Shown: in pieces, positions 16,288-24,247 of the stretch
Layout: each line of letters starts with the position of its first letter
How positions within the stretch are numbered: the stretch's first letter is position 1
DNA from: Persebacter sp965221835
GTDB taxonomy: Bacteria > Pseudomonadota > Gammaproteobacteria > Tethybacterales > Persebacteraceae
Assembly: GCA_965221835.1 (NCBI GenBank)
Contig: OZ244916.1
Span: forward strand, 806,001-870,000
Length of the DNA: 64,000 bases
Direction: 5' to 3'
Position numbers and translations under genes: made by a program
Notes under the pieces: generated by a model
The model's database searches: none
What the model saw: only the letters and a program-made list of their open reading frames with translations
What the model was told of the DNA's origin: nothing

Positions 16288-17510
16288 TTGTCTTTTGCGA
16301 CAAGCGCGCGCCGTCCGGCGGAATCGGCGCGATGATAGTCGCGCCACCAATTCGCGATTTCCGCCGCGCCTTGGTCGGTGCGCAATGCGGCAAATGCCAC
16401 CGCCCGCGCAAACTGCGGATGATGCAAAAGGGCGGCGGCGCGGCGCGCAATGCGGCGGGTTTCCATCCGCGCCTGCAAAAAATAAATGTCCATCATTCGC
16501 GCGACAACCCGCCGCGGAATGACATTGTCGGATATGGGAAACTCCGCCAGCGCGCGTTCCATCGCCCGCACCGGCGGGACATTTTCGCCGCACAAGCCGC
16601 GCCATTTTTCGCACAACGGTTGCCAAAACAAACCCGCCATCACAAACGACAACGAGACCTCGCCGCCGCCGGCACGCCGCGCATCGGTTGCCGCCAGAAC
16701 TTTTTGCGCGAATTCGTCTTCCGCCGCGTTCGGCAATGCATGTTCGGCAATGCCGCATTCGGCGCAACGGCGAAAAATGGAAGTCGCCGCGCCCGAATTG
16801 ATAATTTTCGCGGTTTCGTCAAACAAACGCGAAGGCGAAATGTCGGCGAGCAATCCCGCGCATTCATTCAACGCGCGCAATATCGGACGACCGGGCGACA
16901 ATCCGAGTTTGCATTCCAGCCGCAACGCGCGCAACATTCGCACCGGATCTTGACGAAAACGCGTAGCGGGGTCGCCTATCATTGTCAATCGCCGCCGCCG
17001 AATATCTTCGTAACCGCCCAGATAATCCGCAATGCGCCCGTTTTCCGGATTGTAAAAAAGCGCGTTGCAAGTAAAATCGCGGCGCGCCGCATCTTCGGCG
17101 GCGGTACCAAAAACATTGTCGGCGAGAATGCGCCCGTGTTCGTTGCGCGCCGTCTCGCCGCCGTCCGCCCGAAAAGTCGCCACCTCCACAAAGTTGCGCC
17201 AATCGCCACGGCGGCGGTAGACATGCACAATCTGAAATCGCCTGCCGATAATGCGCGAGGCACGAAAAATTTTGCGAACTTCGTGCGGCGTTGCAGAAGT
17301 GGATACATCAAAATCTTTCGGCGCAATGCCGAGCAATAAATCGCGCACCGCACCGCCCACAATATGCGCTTCATAGCCCGCTTTTTGCAATTCGCCCACC
17401 GTTTCCGCCGCGCACGATTCTATTTGTGAAGGAAAAATGCCGTGTTTGGATTCTTCAATCCAGCGCGGACGCCGCCGGATAAAGTTTCGAACCGCGCGCG
17501 CGATAATCAT
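16284..17510 (-). CDS. pcnB: Poly(A) polymerase I
   Basis: A 408-residue class II nucleotidyltransferase that adds 3' poly(A) tails to RNA for decay. The catalytic core reads AHIVGGAVRDLLLGIAPKDF followed by DVSTSATP, where the acidic pair in KDFDVS is catalytic. RNEHGRILADNVFGTAAED is diagnostic for PcnB rather than CCA-adding enzyme, and RRDFTCNALFYNP and RFRQDPVRMLRALR follow. The C-terminus is shorter and less basic than in E. coli. The start overlaps the ispA stop by one base (TGATG). Confidence 0.9.
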   Translation of the reverse strand: MIIARAVRNFIRRRPRWIEESKHGIFPSQIESCAAETVGELQKAGYEAHIVGGAVRDLLLGIAPKDFDVSTSATPHEVRKIFRASRIIGRRFQIVHVYRRRGDWRNFVEVATFRADGGETARNEHGRILADNVFGTAAEDAARRDFTCNALFYNPENGRIADYLGGYEDIRRRRLTMIGDPATRFRQDPVRMLRALRLECKLGLSPGRPILRALNECAGLLADISPSRLFDETAKIINSGAATSIFRRCAECGIAEHALPNAAEDEFAQKVLAATDARRAGGGEVSLSFVMAGLFWQPLCEKWRGLCGENVPPVRAMERALAEFPISDNVIPRRVVARMMDIYFLQARMETRRIARRAAALLHHPQFARAVAFAALRTDQGAAEIANWWRDYHRADSAGRRALVAKDK

Positions 17511-18325
17511 CAGATATCGCGTCCCGCAAACGCCAGAATGTCGCCGAGACGCGGATAATCGCCAGACAAAGCGCGCGCCGCTTCGTCTTTTGCTTCGCGC
17601 CCGCGCGCCCGTGCGCCGTCAATTCCCAGCACGGTACAATAAGTCGTTTTGCCGAGTGCAGCATCGGCGGCGGCGTCTTTTATGTCGTTCGCAATTTGAA
17701 AAAGTCGCCCGAAAGCAGACGCGAATTCGTTCAATCGCCGCGATTCGTTTTCGTCTTTGTTGCCGCAACACAACAATCCCAATTGCAATGCGCAAGCGAA
17801 AAGCGCGCCGGTTTTCATTTCGTGCATTTGCCGCAACGCCGGTTCGTCGGCGCATTCCGCCCGCAAATCCAACGCCTGTCCGCCGCCCATTCCCGCCGCC
17901 CCGGCGGCATTTGCCAAAACTTTTATCGCGGCGGAAGGCAATTTGCAATCCGCCAAAATCTCAAACGCCAAAGAATGCAGACAATCGCCCGCCAACAACG
18001 CCGCCGCCTCACCGTATTTCGCATGACAAGACGGTTTTCCGCGCCGTGCGGAGGCGTTGTCCATACACGGCAAATCATCGTGCGCCAGCGAATAACAATG
18101 AATGCATTCCAACGCGCATGCCGCATCCAAAGCGGCGGGACAATCGTCTCCCGCCACGGCGAACACCATCGCCGGACGCAATCGTTTACCGCCATCCAAC
18201 GCCGCATAACGCATCGCATCACCCAGCGACGAGGGGAACGCCGGACACCGCAAAAACACCGCCAACCGCGATTCGGTGCGCGCGCCGATTTCGGCAAGAA
18301 AGCGCGCGCAATCACTCTCCGACAT
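17510..18325 (-). CDS. ispA: Short-chain polyprenyl (farnesyl) diphosphate synthase
   Basis: Condenses IPP with DMAPP and GPP to make farnesyl diphosphate. The first Asp-rich motif is intact (LAHDDLPCMD, about residue 80) and GGKRLRPAMVF precedes it. The second Asp-rich motif reads QIANDIKDAAAD, with Asn in place of the first Asp of DDxxD, and is followed by the expected GKTTYCTVLG. MSESDCARFL at 18325 is the preferred start (271 residues, normal length). It overlaps xseB by 14 bases, matching the usual xseB-ispA order; dxs is not present here. Confidence 0.9.
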   Translation of the reverse strand: MSESDCARFLAEIGARTESRLAVFLRCPAFPSSLGDAMRYAALDGGKRLRPAMVFAVAGDDCPAALDAACALECIHCYSLAHDDLPCMDNASARRGKPSCHAKYGEAAALLAGDCLHSLAFEILADCKLPSAAIKVLANAAGAAGMGGGQALDLRAECADEPALRQMHEMKTGALFACALQLGLLCCGNKDENESRRLNEFASAFGRLFQIANDIKDAAADAALGKTTYCTVLGIDGARARGREAKDEAARALSGDYPRLGDILAFAGRDI

Positions 18326-18545
18326 CGTCCAATCCGACAAGGGCGTCTTTTTCCAGTTGCAAAATTTTGCCGCGCGCCGCCTGCAACCGTTTGCGGCAAT
18401 ATTCAATCAACGCCGCACCGCGTTCGTACAACGCCGCCGCATCATCCAGCGGCACTTCGCCCTCTTCCAATCGGGCAGTAATTTTTTCCAACTCGCCAAG
18501 CGCCTCTTCAAAACTGCGCGGCGTTTTCTTTTTGTCCGTTGACAT
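18312..18545 (-). CDS. xseB: Exodeoxyribonuclease VII small subunit
   Basis: A 77-residue protein with the XseB signature SFEEALGELEKITARLEEGE followed by VPLDDAAALYERGAAL. It forms the helical subunit that binds XseA, the nuclease subunit for single-stranded DNA. Length and position before ispA are typical. It is the promoter-proximal gene of the minus-strand run xseB-ispA-pcnB-folK-tsaB. Confidence 0.93.
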   Translation of the reverse strand: MSTDKKKTPRSFEEALGELEKITARLEEGEVPLDDAAALYERGAALIEYCRKRLQAARGKILQLEKDALVGLDDVGE

Positions 18546-18679
18546 ATCTCATCCGAAAACCGGAAAACAAATAACTCCGTTCCCTATTTTAATGGATTTT
18601 GCCGCCAATTCCGCCCGCCGCCATCCGAAAAAAATGCGCGGGCAATTTTTGCCGGTGCGTTCCGTGTTAAAATAAAAGT

Positions 18680-18698
18680 GATAATGATTATCATTATT
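18680..18698. promoter_or_regulatory. Fur box upstream of fbpA
   Basis: GATAATGATTATCATTATT matches the classical 19-base Fur consensus GATAATGATAATCATTATC at 17 of 19 positions. It is centred about 33 bases before the fbpA start, where a bound Fe-Fur dimer would block the promoter. This indicates iron-repressed expression of fbpAB. Confidence 0.9.
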
Positions 18699-18721
18699 AT
18701 TTGCAAGCGAAAGGAAAAATG

Positions 18722-19735
18722 ATGAAAAGTTTTAATATATCGGCGCGCATCGGCGCGGCGTTTGTCGCGGCGGCGTTTGTCGCGGCATCTGCTGCGGAAG
18801 TCAATCTGTACACCGACCGGCAAGAAATTTTTCTGCGCGAACTCATCGCGCTTTACGAAAAACAATCCGGCGACACAGTCAAAAATTTGTATGTCAAAAA
18901 CCGCGGTGGACTGTTGGAACGCGCCAAAGCCGAAGCCCGTTCGTCGCCCGCCGATGTTTATGTCGTAAAAGGAATCGGCGCAATCTCCCGCTTTTTGGAC
19001 GCCGGAATTGTCGCCCCAAATCCGGACGCCGCACTCGCCGCCGCCGTCGCCGACAAATCATTACGCGCACCGGGCGGCGAATGGTACGCCGTCAGTCGCC
19101 GCGTACGCGCCATTTTTGCCGCACCGGGAACGACAATTTCAAATTACGAAGAACTCGCCAATCCGCCGGACGGCGCAAAAATATGCATCCGTTCCGGCGG
19201 CAACGGCTACAACATAGATTTTTTCGCCGACATCGGTGCGCGCAAAAATAATCGCGCCGCACTCAAAAAATGGTTGGCGGGAATCAAACAAAATCTGGCA
19301 CGCAATCCCGCCGGCAACGACACCCGCCAAATCAACGGTGTCGCCGACGGCGAATGCGAAATCGGAATCGCCAATTCGTACTATTATTTTCGCGCCTTGC
19401 GGGCGGCAGACGACGAACGCCGCGCCCTTTTAGAAAAAATAAAAATGATCATCCCCGACAACGCGCACATCAATATCACCGCGATGATGTTAGCCAAAAA
19501 CGCAAAAAATCCCGCCGCCGCCAAAAACTTCATGCGCTTTTTGCTCAGTCCCGCAGCGCAAAAAATTATCGCAAACGCAAACAACGAATTTCCGGCAGCG
19601 CACAATGCAAAATGGGGCGCACTACTCCGCCCCTACAAATCGCGCATAGAACAAAACGCAACCCATCCGCAAGCAACCGCAAAATGGGGCAAAACCGTTT
19701 CAGAACTGCTGGACGAAATCGGATTTGACCGGTGA
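18722..19735 (+). CDS. fbpA: Iron(III) ABC transporter substrate-binding protein
   Basis: Periplasmic ferric-ion-binding protein of the FbpA/FutA type. The signal peptide (KSFNISARIGAAFVAAAFV..ASAA) is followed by EVNLYTDRQEIFLREL. It also has DVYVVKGIGAISRF and the paired Tyr of IANSYYYFRAL, the Fe-binding tyrosines of this family. KNFMRFLLSPAAQKII lies in the C-terminal lobe. Two tandem ATGs lie at 18719 and 18722; the second has better spacing to AAGG. The 3' end overlaps fbpB (GTGA). The upstream Fur box fits iron acquisition. Confidence 0.92.
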   Translation: MKSFNISARIGAAFVAAAFVAASAAEVNLYTDRQEIFLRELIALYEKQSGDTVKNLYVKNRGGLLERAKAEARSSPADVYVVKGIGAISRFLDAGIVAPNPDAALAAAVADKSLRAPGGEWYAVSRRVRAIFAAPGTTISNYEELANPPDGAKICIRSGGNGYNIDFFADIGARKNNRAALKKWLAGIKQNLARNPAGNDTRQINGVADGECEIGIANSYYYFRALRAADDERRALLEKIKMIIPDNAHINITAMMLAKNAKNPAAAKNFMRFLLSPAAQKIIANANNEFPAAHNAKWGALLRPYKSRIEQNATHPQATAKWGKTVSELLDEIGFDR

Positions 19736-21312
19736 TAATCGCCGGAAAAATCGCCGCCCTTTTTCGCCCGCCGATACGCTCGCCGCTTTTGCGAATCGGC
19801 GCACTCGCGATTGTCGTTTTATTTTCCGCGCCGGTTGTCGCCGTCATATTCGGCGCATTCGGCGAAGAAACCGGCGCAACACTCACGCCGGCAACGCTCG
19901 CGCATTATGTCGCGCAAACCGCGTTATATGCGGCTGTCACCATTTTTCTCGCGTTGCTTTTCGCATTGCCCGCCGCATGGCTTACCGTCATGCACCGTTT
20001 TCCCGGACGGCGATTCGTTTCGTGGGCGTTGTATATGCCGCTGGCGTTGCCGCCTTATATCGTAGGACATGGCTGGTCGCATTTTTTGGAAACGCAGTTT
20101 CGTTTTTATGCGTATGGCATATTACCCGCGGCGGTCGTCACCGCGTTGGCGGTATATCCGTATATTTATATTTTCACCCGCGCCGCCTTGCGTCAACAAT
20201 CGCGTCATTTACAAAGCGCGGCGCGATTAATGGGCTATTCGCCCTTCGCCGCTTGTCGCACAATTTCGTTGCCGCTCGCCCGCCCCGCCATCGTTGTCGG
20301 CATCGCGCTGGCGTTAATGGAAACCCTAAACGACATCGCCGTCGCCGAACTTTTCGGCGCACACACACTCGGATTCGGCGTATACGATTTATGGCTAAAT
20401 CGCGACAACTTATCCGCCGCCTGTCGTTTGTCGGCGATATTAATGCTATTCGTTATCGGCATTCTGGCGGCGGAAGAATACGGACGGCGCAAACAAAAAC
20501 TATACGCCGCACAATGCGACCGCCGTTTTGCCGGCGACCTCGCACCGGTGCGAGGATTATACAAATATCTTTGCGCACCGCTTTTGTTAATGCCTGCACT
20601 AGGCGGATTTTTTCTGCCGACAGGATGGTACGCAGTTTTGTTTTCGCGTACCAAACCCGAATTGTGGCGCTCATCTTTTTTGGAAGGATTGGACGGTACT
20701 TTGTTTTTATCGTGTGCGCTGGTTGTCGCGCTTTTTATTTTTGCAACAATTACCGCAGCAGACAAACGCAAAAACGGACGCGGCGCATTAATGACTCCAA
20801 TTGCGAAGTTGTCGCAATCTGGTTATGCATTGCCGGGAACAATTTTAGCGCAAGGCTATTTTATGTTAGCGTTGGCAACCGGCGGCGGCGTACTAATTGC
20901 AACCGGCGGCTTAACGCTTGTTATTTTGGCGTGTTCGGCGCGATTTTTTATTTTGGCGGCAAATGCTGCAGAAACAGGATTAGATAAAATTTCGCCGCAG
21001 TTAGATGCGGCGGCACGATTAGCAAAAAAATCGGCGGCAACCATATTTTTTCGCGTGCATTTACCGCTAATGCGTCCGGCAGTTGTCGCCGGTGCGGCGT
21101 TGGTATTTTTGGAAGGCGTCAAAGAGTTGCCGATGACTCTAATACTCCGCCCCTACGATTTCAACACGCTGGCGACAATGGTTTATCAATACGCATCAGA
21201 CGAATCTCCCGAACTCGCCGCCCCTCCCGTCCTCGCCATCGCCGCCATCGGCACCACCGCCGTCACCATCCTCTTCCAAATGGAAAAAAAGTTACGACAA
21301 ACAGAAAATTAA
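19732..21312 (+). CDS. fbpB: Iron(III) ABC transporter permease, two-domain
   Basis: A 526-residue integral membrane protein with two six-helix permease halves, as in FbpB/SfuB. Each half carries an EAA-type coupling loop (about SARLMGYSPFAACRTISLPL, and DAARLAKKSAATIFFRVHLP). The start is a GTG overlapping the fbpA stop. No fbpC ATPase gene follows, so the nucleotide-binding subunit must be encoded elsewhere or shared. The last 50 bases of this gene recur at 24162-24212 beyond the neighbouring surface-protein gene. Confidence 0.92.
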   Translation: MIIAGKIAALFRPPIRSPLLRIGALAIVVLFSAPVVAVIFGAFGEETGATLTPATLAHYVAQTALYAAVTIFLALLFALPAAWLTVMHRFPGRRFVSWALYMPLALPPYIVGHGWSHFLETQFRFYAYGILPAAVVTALAVYPYIYIFTRAALRQQSRHLQSAARLMGYSPFAACRTISLPLARPAIVVGIALALMETLNDIAVAELFGAHTLGFGVYDLWLNRDNLSAACRLSAILMLFVIGILAAEEYGRRKQKLYAAQCDRRFAGDLAPVRGLYKYLCAPLLLMPALGGFFLPTGWYAVLFSRTKPELWRSSFLEGLDGTLFLSCALVVALFIFATITAADKRKNGRGALMTPIAKLSQSGYALPGTILAQGYFMLALATGGGVLIATGGLTLVILACSARFFILAANAAETGLDKISPQLDAAARLAKKSAATIFFRVHLPLMRPAVVAGAALVFLEGVKELPMTLILRPYDFNTLATMVYQYASDESPELAAPPVLAIAAIGTTAVTILFQMEKKLRQTEN

Positions 21313-21416
21313 TCCCGCCAATTTCCGCGAAAAAAATATGTTTTGCAAAAGAAAAAATACGGCGAAAAACCCTTTTCTCCGCCCCGCAACTATGCCATTA
21401 AATACCCTTTGCGGTG

Positions 21417-21580
21417 CATTTCGTAGATATACGAAAACATTTCGTAGATATACCATTGCATTCCGTAGATATACGAAAACATTCCGTAGATATACCGTTG
21501 CATTTCGTAGATATACGAAAACATTTCGTAGATATACCATTGCATTTCGTAGATATACGAAAACATTTCGTAGATAACCA
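21417..21580. repeat. Eight tandem 21-base repeats with alternating units
   Basis: Units start at 21417, 21438, 21459, 21480, 21501, 21522, 21543 and 21564. Two forms alternate: CATTTCGTAGATATACGAAAA and CATTYCGTAGATATACCATTG. The first form contains the palindrome TTTCGTA-GATA-TACGAAA. Because 21 is a multiple of three, all frames stay open on both strands, so the open frames here are not evidence of a gene. The block lies between fbpB and the surface-protease gene. The rest of 21313-21676 shows no supported gene. Confidence 0.9.
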
Positions 21581-21676
21581 AAATGCCGCAAACACACGGA
21601 AATTCATCAATTTACGCATTTCCGTCCGCATTCCCGCACAAAAACGGCGGGGATTCGGAATTCACGCTTCGGCGGG

Positions 21677-21741
21677 GATTGTGATAAACTGATAGAAAGA
21701 GATTTTTTCGCTTTTCTTTCATAACTTTGGAGAGGATAAAA
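21677..21741 (+). promoter_or_regulatory. Upstream region shared with the 63-kb surface-protein gene
   Basis: GATTGTGATAAACTGATAGA and the following 40 bases, up to TTTCATAACTTTGG, are almost identical to 63006-63060 before the third subtilisin-type gene. A ribosome binding site GGAGAGG precedes the ATG at 21742. Conservation of non-coding sequence marks it as a common promoter and leader. Confidence 0.65.
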
Positions 21742-24114
21742 ATGAAACGAGTAGTTTTGATTATGGCAACGGCATTTGCATTGTCGGCATGCGGCGGCGG
21801 AGGAGGCGGTGCCGCCCCGTCCGTGAATTTGGATGATTCGCGGATTGTAATTACCGATACTCAAAAAGAGGAAGCGTTGGCGACGGTGAATAGTTTGCGT
21901 TCCGATTTGGATAGTTTGGAAAATAATGCGGAAGCGGATTCTTTGCGGCAAGAAATTGATGCCTTAATCGCCGACATTAATGCCGCCCGACACACGATAG
22001 AAGAGTTGCAAAATGAAATAGCAAACTTACGGTCGGAAATTGATACGCTGAAAGAGAAACCGCCATCGCCGCCGGACGAAACCACGACTCCGCCGCCGGA
22101 CGAAACTACGACTCCGCCACCAGATGAAACTATGACTCCGCCAGATGAAACTATGACTCCGCCGCCGGATGAAACTACGATTCCGCCGGATGTAATTACG
22201 ATTCCGCCGGACGAAACTACGACTCCGCCGGGCGAAAATGACAATCCGCAAATGGATGATATGACAACGCCGATAGAAACTCGTCCGATTAACGAGTTTG
22301 ATTCTTTGGAGTTTCGCCGAAATCCCATTTTATCTTTGGCGAATCCGTTGCCCGCTTATGAAAGAGGATTTTTCGGACAGGGCGTTACGGTGATGATTCG
22401 GGATGATGCATTTTTACAGACGCACGAAGATTTGGAATCGCAGTGGGTTTTGGACGATTATGGATTGTCGGGGCAAGAAAATCGGTTTGCAAATGGAAGT
22501 CATGGTACGCAAAATGCCGGAATTTTGGGGGCAGTACGCGGCAACGGCAAAGGGTCGCACGGCATTGCCCCGTCCGTCCGCATTCTTCCGTTGGATAATA
22601 GAGGCAGCAATTTGCCGAAGATTTTGTCGCTGATGGTATCTTTGGACATTCCGATTAGCAGCCATAGTTATGTCAGAACTTTGTCGATGTATCCATATAG
22701 CGATATAACAGTAATTACCGAAAATGAAACATTTATAAGAGGGGCGCACGGTTGGGCGGATATTCTTGGCGACCATGAACATGTAATGGTTTGGGGGGCG
22801 GGTAACGGCGGACAAAATACGCCGCCCGTGCAGTTTGAGAATATATGGGGGCATTATCCGCTGATAGAAAAAGAGTTGGAAGATAACTTTCTTATTGTCG
22901 TTGCGTTGCATCCGGGCAATACGATAGACAATCATTCGGATGGTTGCGGCGTTGGCAAAATGTGGTGCATCGGTGCAATTGGCGACGGACATTATGCTCC
23001 CGACAATACTCGTTTCGGTCCGTATAGCACGAATGCAAGCAACACATCGGCGGCAACTCCGGTCGTTTCCGGCGCACTCGCATTATTAAAAAGTTTTCGC
23101 CCCGAATTAAAAATGACGGTGATTCGGCAAGTGCTTTTGGAATCCGCCCGTCCGCTTGGAACTCGCAAAAATGACGGAATGCCGGACGAAGTTTTTGGTT
23201 GGGGGGCGGTGGATGTTGGAAATGGAATTGCAACACTGCAGGCGATGCAAACGGCGGACGGAATGGCGTATAGCGATTTGCGAAAAAGTTTGCCGTCCGA
23301 GTTTTCGCATTTGCGAGGGCGGATGGAATCGGTTTCGGTTGCGTTGCGGATAACGGATAGAAGTTATTACAATATGCGGCTTTCCGATATTGTCGGCGGC
23401 GGCGATTCCGATTTGCCGAAAACAAGTTTGGGAAATGCGGCGAAGGAAATGCAGGCGGATGATTCTTTATCGCCGGAAAATTCGGGATTTGGATTCAACT
23501 ATGCAAACGGCGATTATGATTTGCATTATGCGGGCGGCGGCAACGAAAACGCGTTCCGATTTTCGGGCGGATTGCGGCATGACGATTCGCAAAGCAGTTA
23601 TATCGGCGAAGGAAGTTCGCCTTTTGCGGCGGAAAACGCAAGCGACACCGGCGGCTATGTTAAATGGACGACAAAAAACTACGGCGGCATTTCCGCATTC
23701 GGCGAATACGGAAGAACGCAAATAAAAGCGGATTACGATTCCGCTTCTTTTATTTCGCAAATCCAAAACGCAAGGGCGGAAGAATGGACGGCGGGATTTC
23801 AATACCGCGATTTATTTTTGCATAACGACTCTTTGCGATTTTCGGCAAGACAAGAATCGCGAATCAGCGGCGGAGAAATGGTTTTGCATTATCCGATAGC
23901 GGACGGCGATTCACACAAAGCATTCATCGGCGAATCCGTGCAAACAATCCGCACCGAAACCGCAAAAATCCCCATAAAACAAAAACCGCAAACAATTTAC
24001 ACAGCGGGCTATTCACAAAAAACAGAAAACAGCAAATGGTCAGCAGCAGCAGAATGGAACACGGCAACAAACGCAAAAGGAGTTTCTTTCGTCGTAGAAT
24101 TCGCCCTACACTAA
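21742..24114 (+). CDS. Subtilisin-type autotransporter lipoprotein (first)
   Basis: A 790-residue surface serine protease. The signal peptide ends in the lipobox ALSAC, followed by a run of Gly. A coiled-coil stalk (about 45-115) leads to a Pro-rich PPDETTTPP repeat (about 115-175). The S8 peptidase domain has GQGVTVMIRDDAF (Asp), GSHGTQNAGILGA (His) and NTSAATPVVSGAL (Ser). The C-terminal 250 residues are strand-rich with a terminal Phe-rich strand (GVSFVVEFALH), consistent with a beta-barrel translocator. Start chosen at MKRVVL. The gene is flanked by two copies of the fbpB 3' end, which suggests insertion. Confidence 0.85.
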   Translation: MKRVVLIMATAFALSACGGGGGGAAPSVNLDDSRIVITDTQKEEALATVNSLRSDLDSLENNAEADSLRQEIDALIADINAARHTIEELQNEIANLRSEIDTLKEKPPSPPDETTTPPPDETTTPPPDETMTPPDETMTPPPDETTIPPDVITIPPDETTTPPGENDNPQMDDMTTPIETRPINEFDSLEFRRNPILSLANPLPAYERGFFGQGVTVMIRDDAFLQTHEDLESQWVLDDYGLSGQENRFANGSHGTQNAGILGAVRGNGKGSHGIAPSVRILPLDNRGSNLPKILSLMVSLDIPISSHSYVRTLSMYPYSDITVITENETFIRGAHGWADILGDHEHVMVWGAGNGGQNTPPVQFENIWGHYPLIEKELEDNFLIVVALHPGNTIDNHSDGCGVGKMWCIGAIGDGHYAPDNTRFGPYSTNASNTSAATPVVSGALALLKSFRPELKMTVIRQVLLESARPLGTRKNDGMPDEVFGWGAVDVGNGIATLQAMQTADGMAYSDLRKSLPSEFSHLRGRMESVSVALRITDRSYYNMRLSDIVGGGDSDLPKTSLGNAAKEMQADDSLSPENSGFGFNYANGDYDLHYAGGGNENAFRFSGGLRHDDSQSSYIGEGSSPFAAENASDTGGYVKWTTKNYGGISAFGEYGRTQIKADYDSASFISQIQNARAEEWTAGFQYRDLFLHNDSLRFSARQESRISGGEMVLHYPIADGDSHKAFIGESVQTIRTETAKIPIKQKPQTIYTAGYSQKTENSKWSAAAEWNTATNAKGVSFVVEFALH

Positions 24115-24161
24115 AACCAAAATCACCACAAAAAACATTCAACAACCCCACCCAAAAAAAA

Positions 24162-24212
24162 TTCCAAATGGAAAAAAGTTACGACAAACAGAAAACCAAT
24201 CCCGCCGATTTC
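24162..24212 (+). repeat. Duplicate of the fbpB 3' end
   Basis: TTCCAAATGG, a run of A, GTTACGACAAACAGAAAA and AATCCCGCC repeat 21274-21325, with one single-base length change and three mismatches over about 51 bases. In fbpB these bases are the last codons plus flank; here they lie outside any gene, 48 bases past the surface-protease stop. Confidence 0.85.
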
Positions 24213-24247
24213 TTTAATTGGATGAAAAAAATTTTGGCGGGGATGAT

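Noticed and set aside
15784..16767. Long version of folK (327 codons)
   Set aside because: The first 160 codons are out-of-frame pcnB; the family start is MTFAYFGLGG at 16287.
21417..21580. CRISPR array
   Set aside because: Units are contiguous with no unique spacers, and no cas genes are nearby.
21338..21692. Open frames through the 21-base repeats on both strands
   Set aside because: A 21-base unit without stops keeps all frames open; there is no ribosome binding site and no family resemblance.
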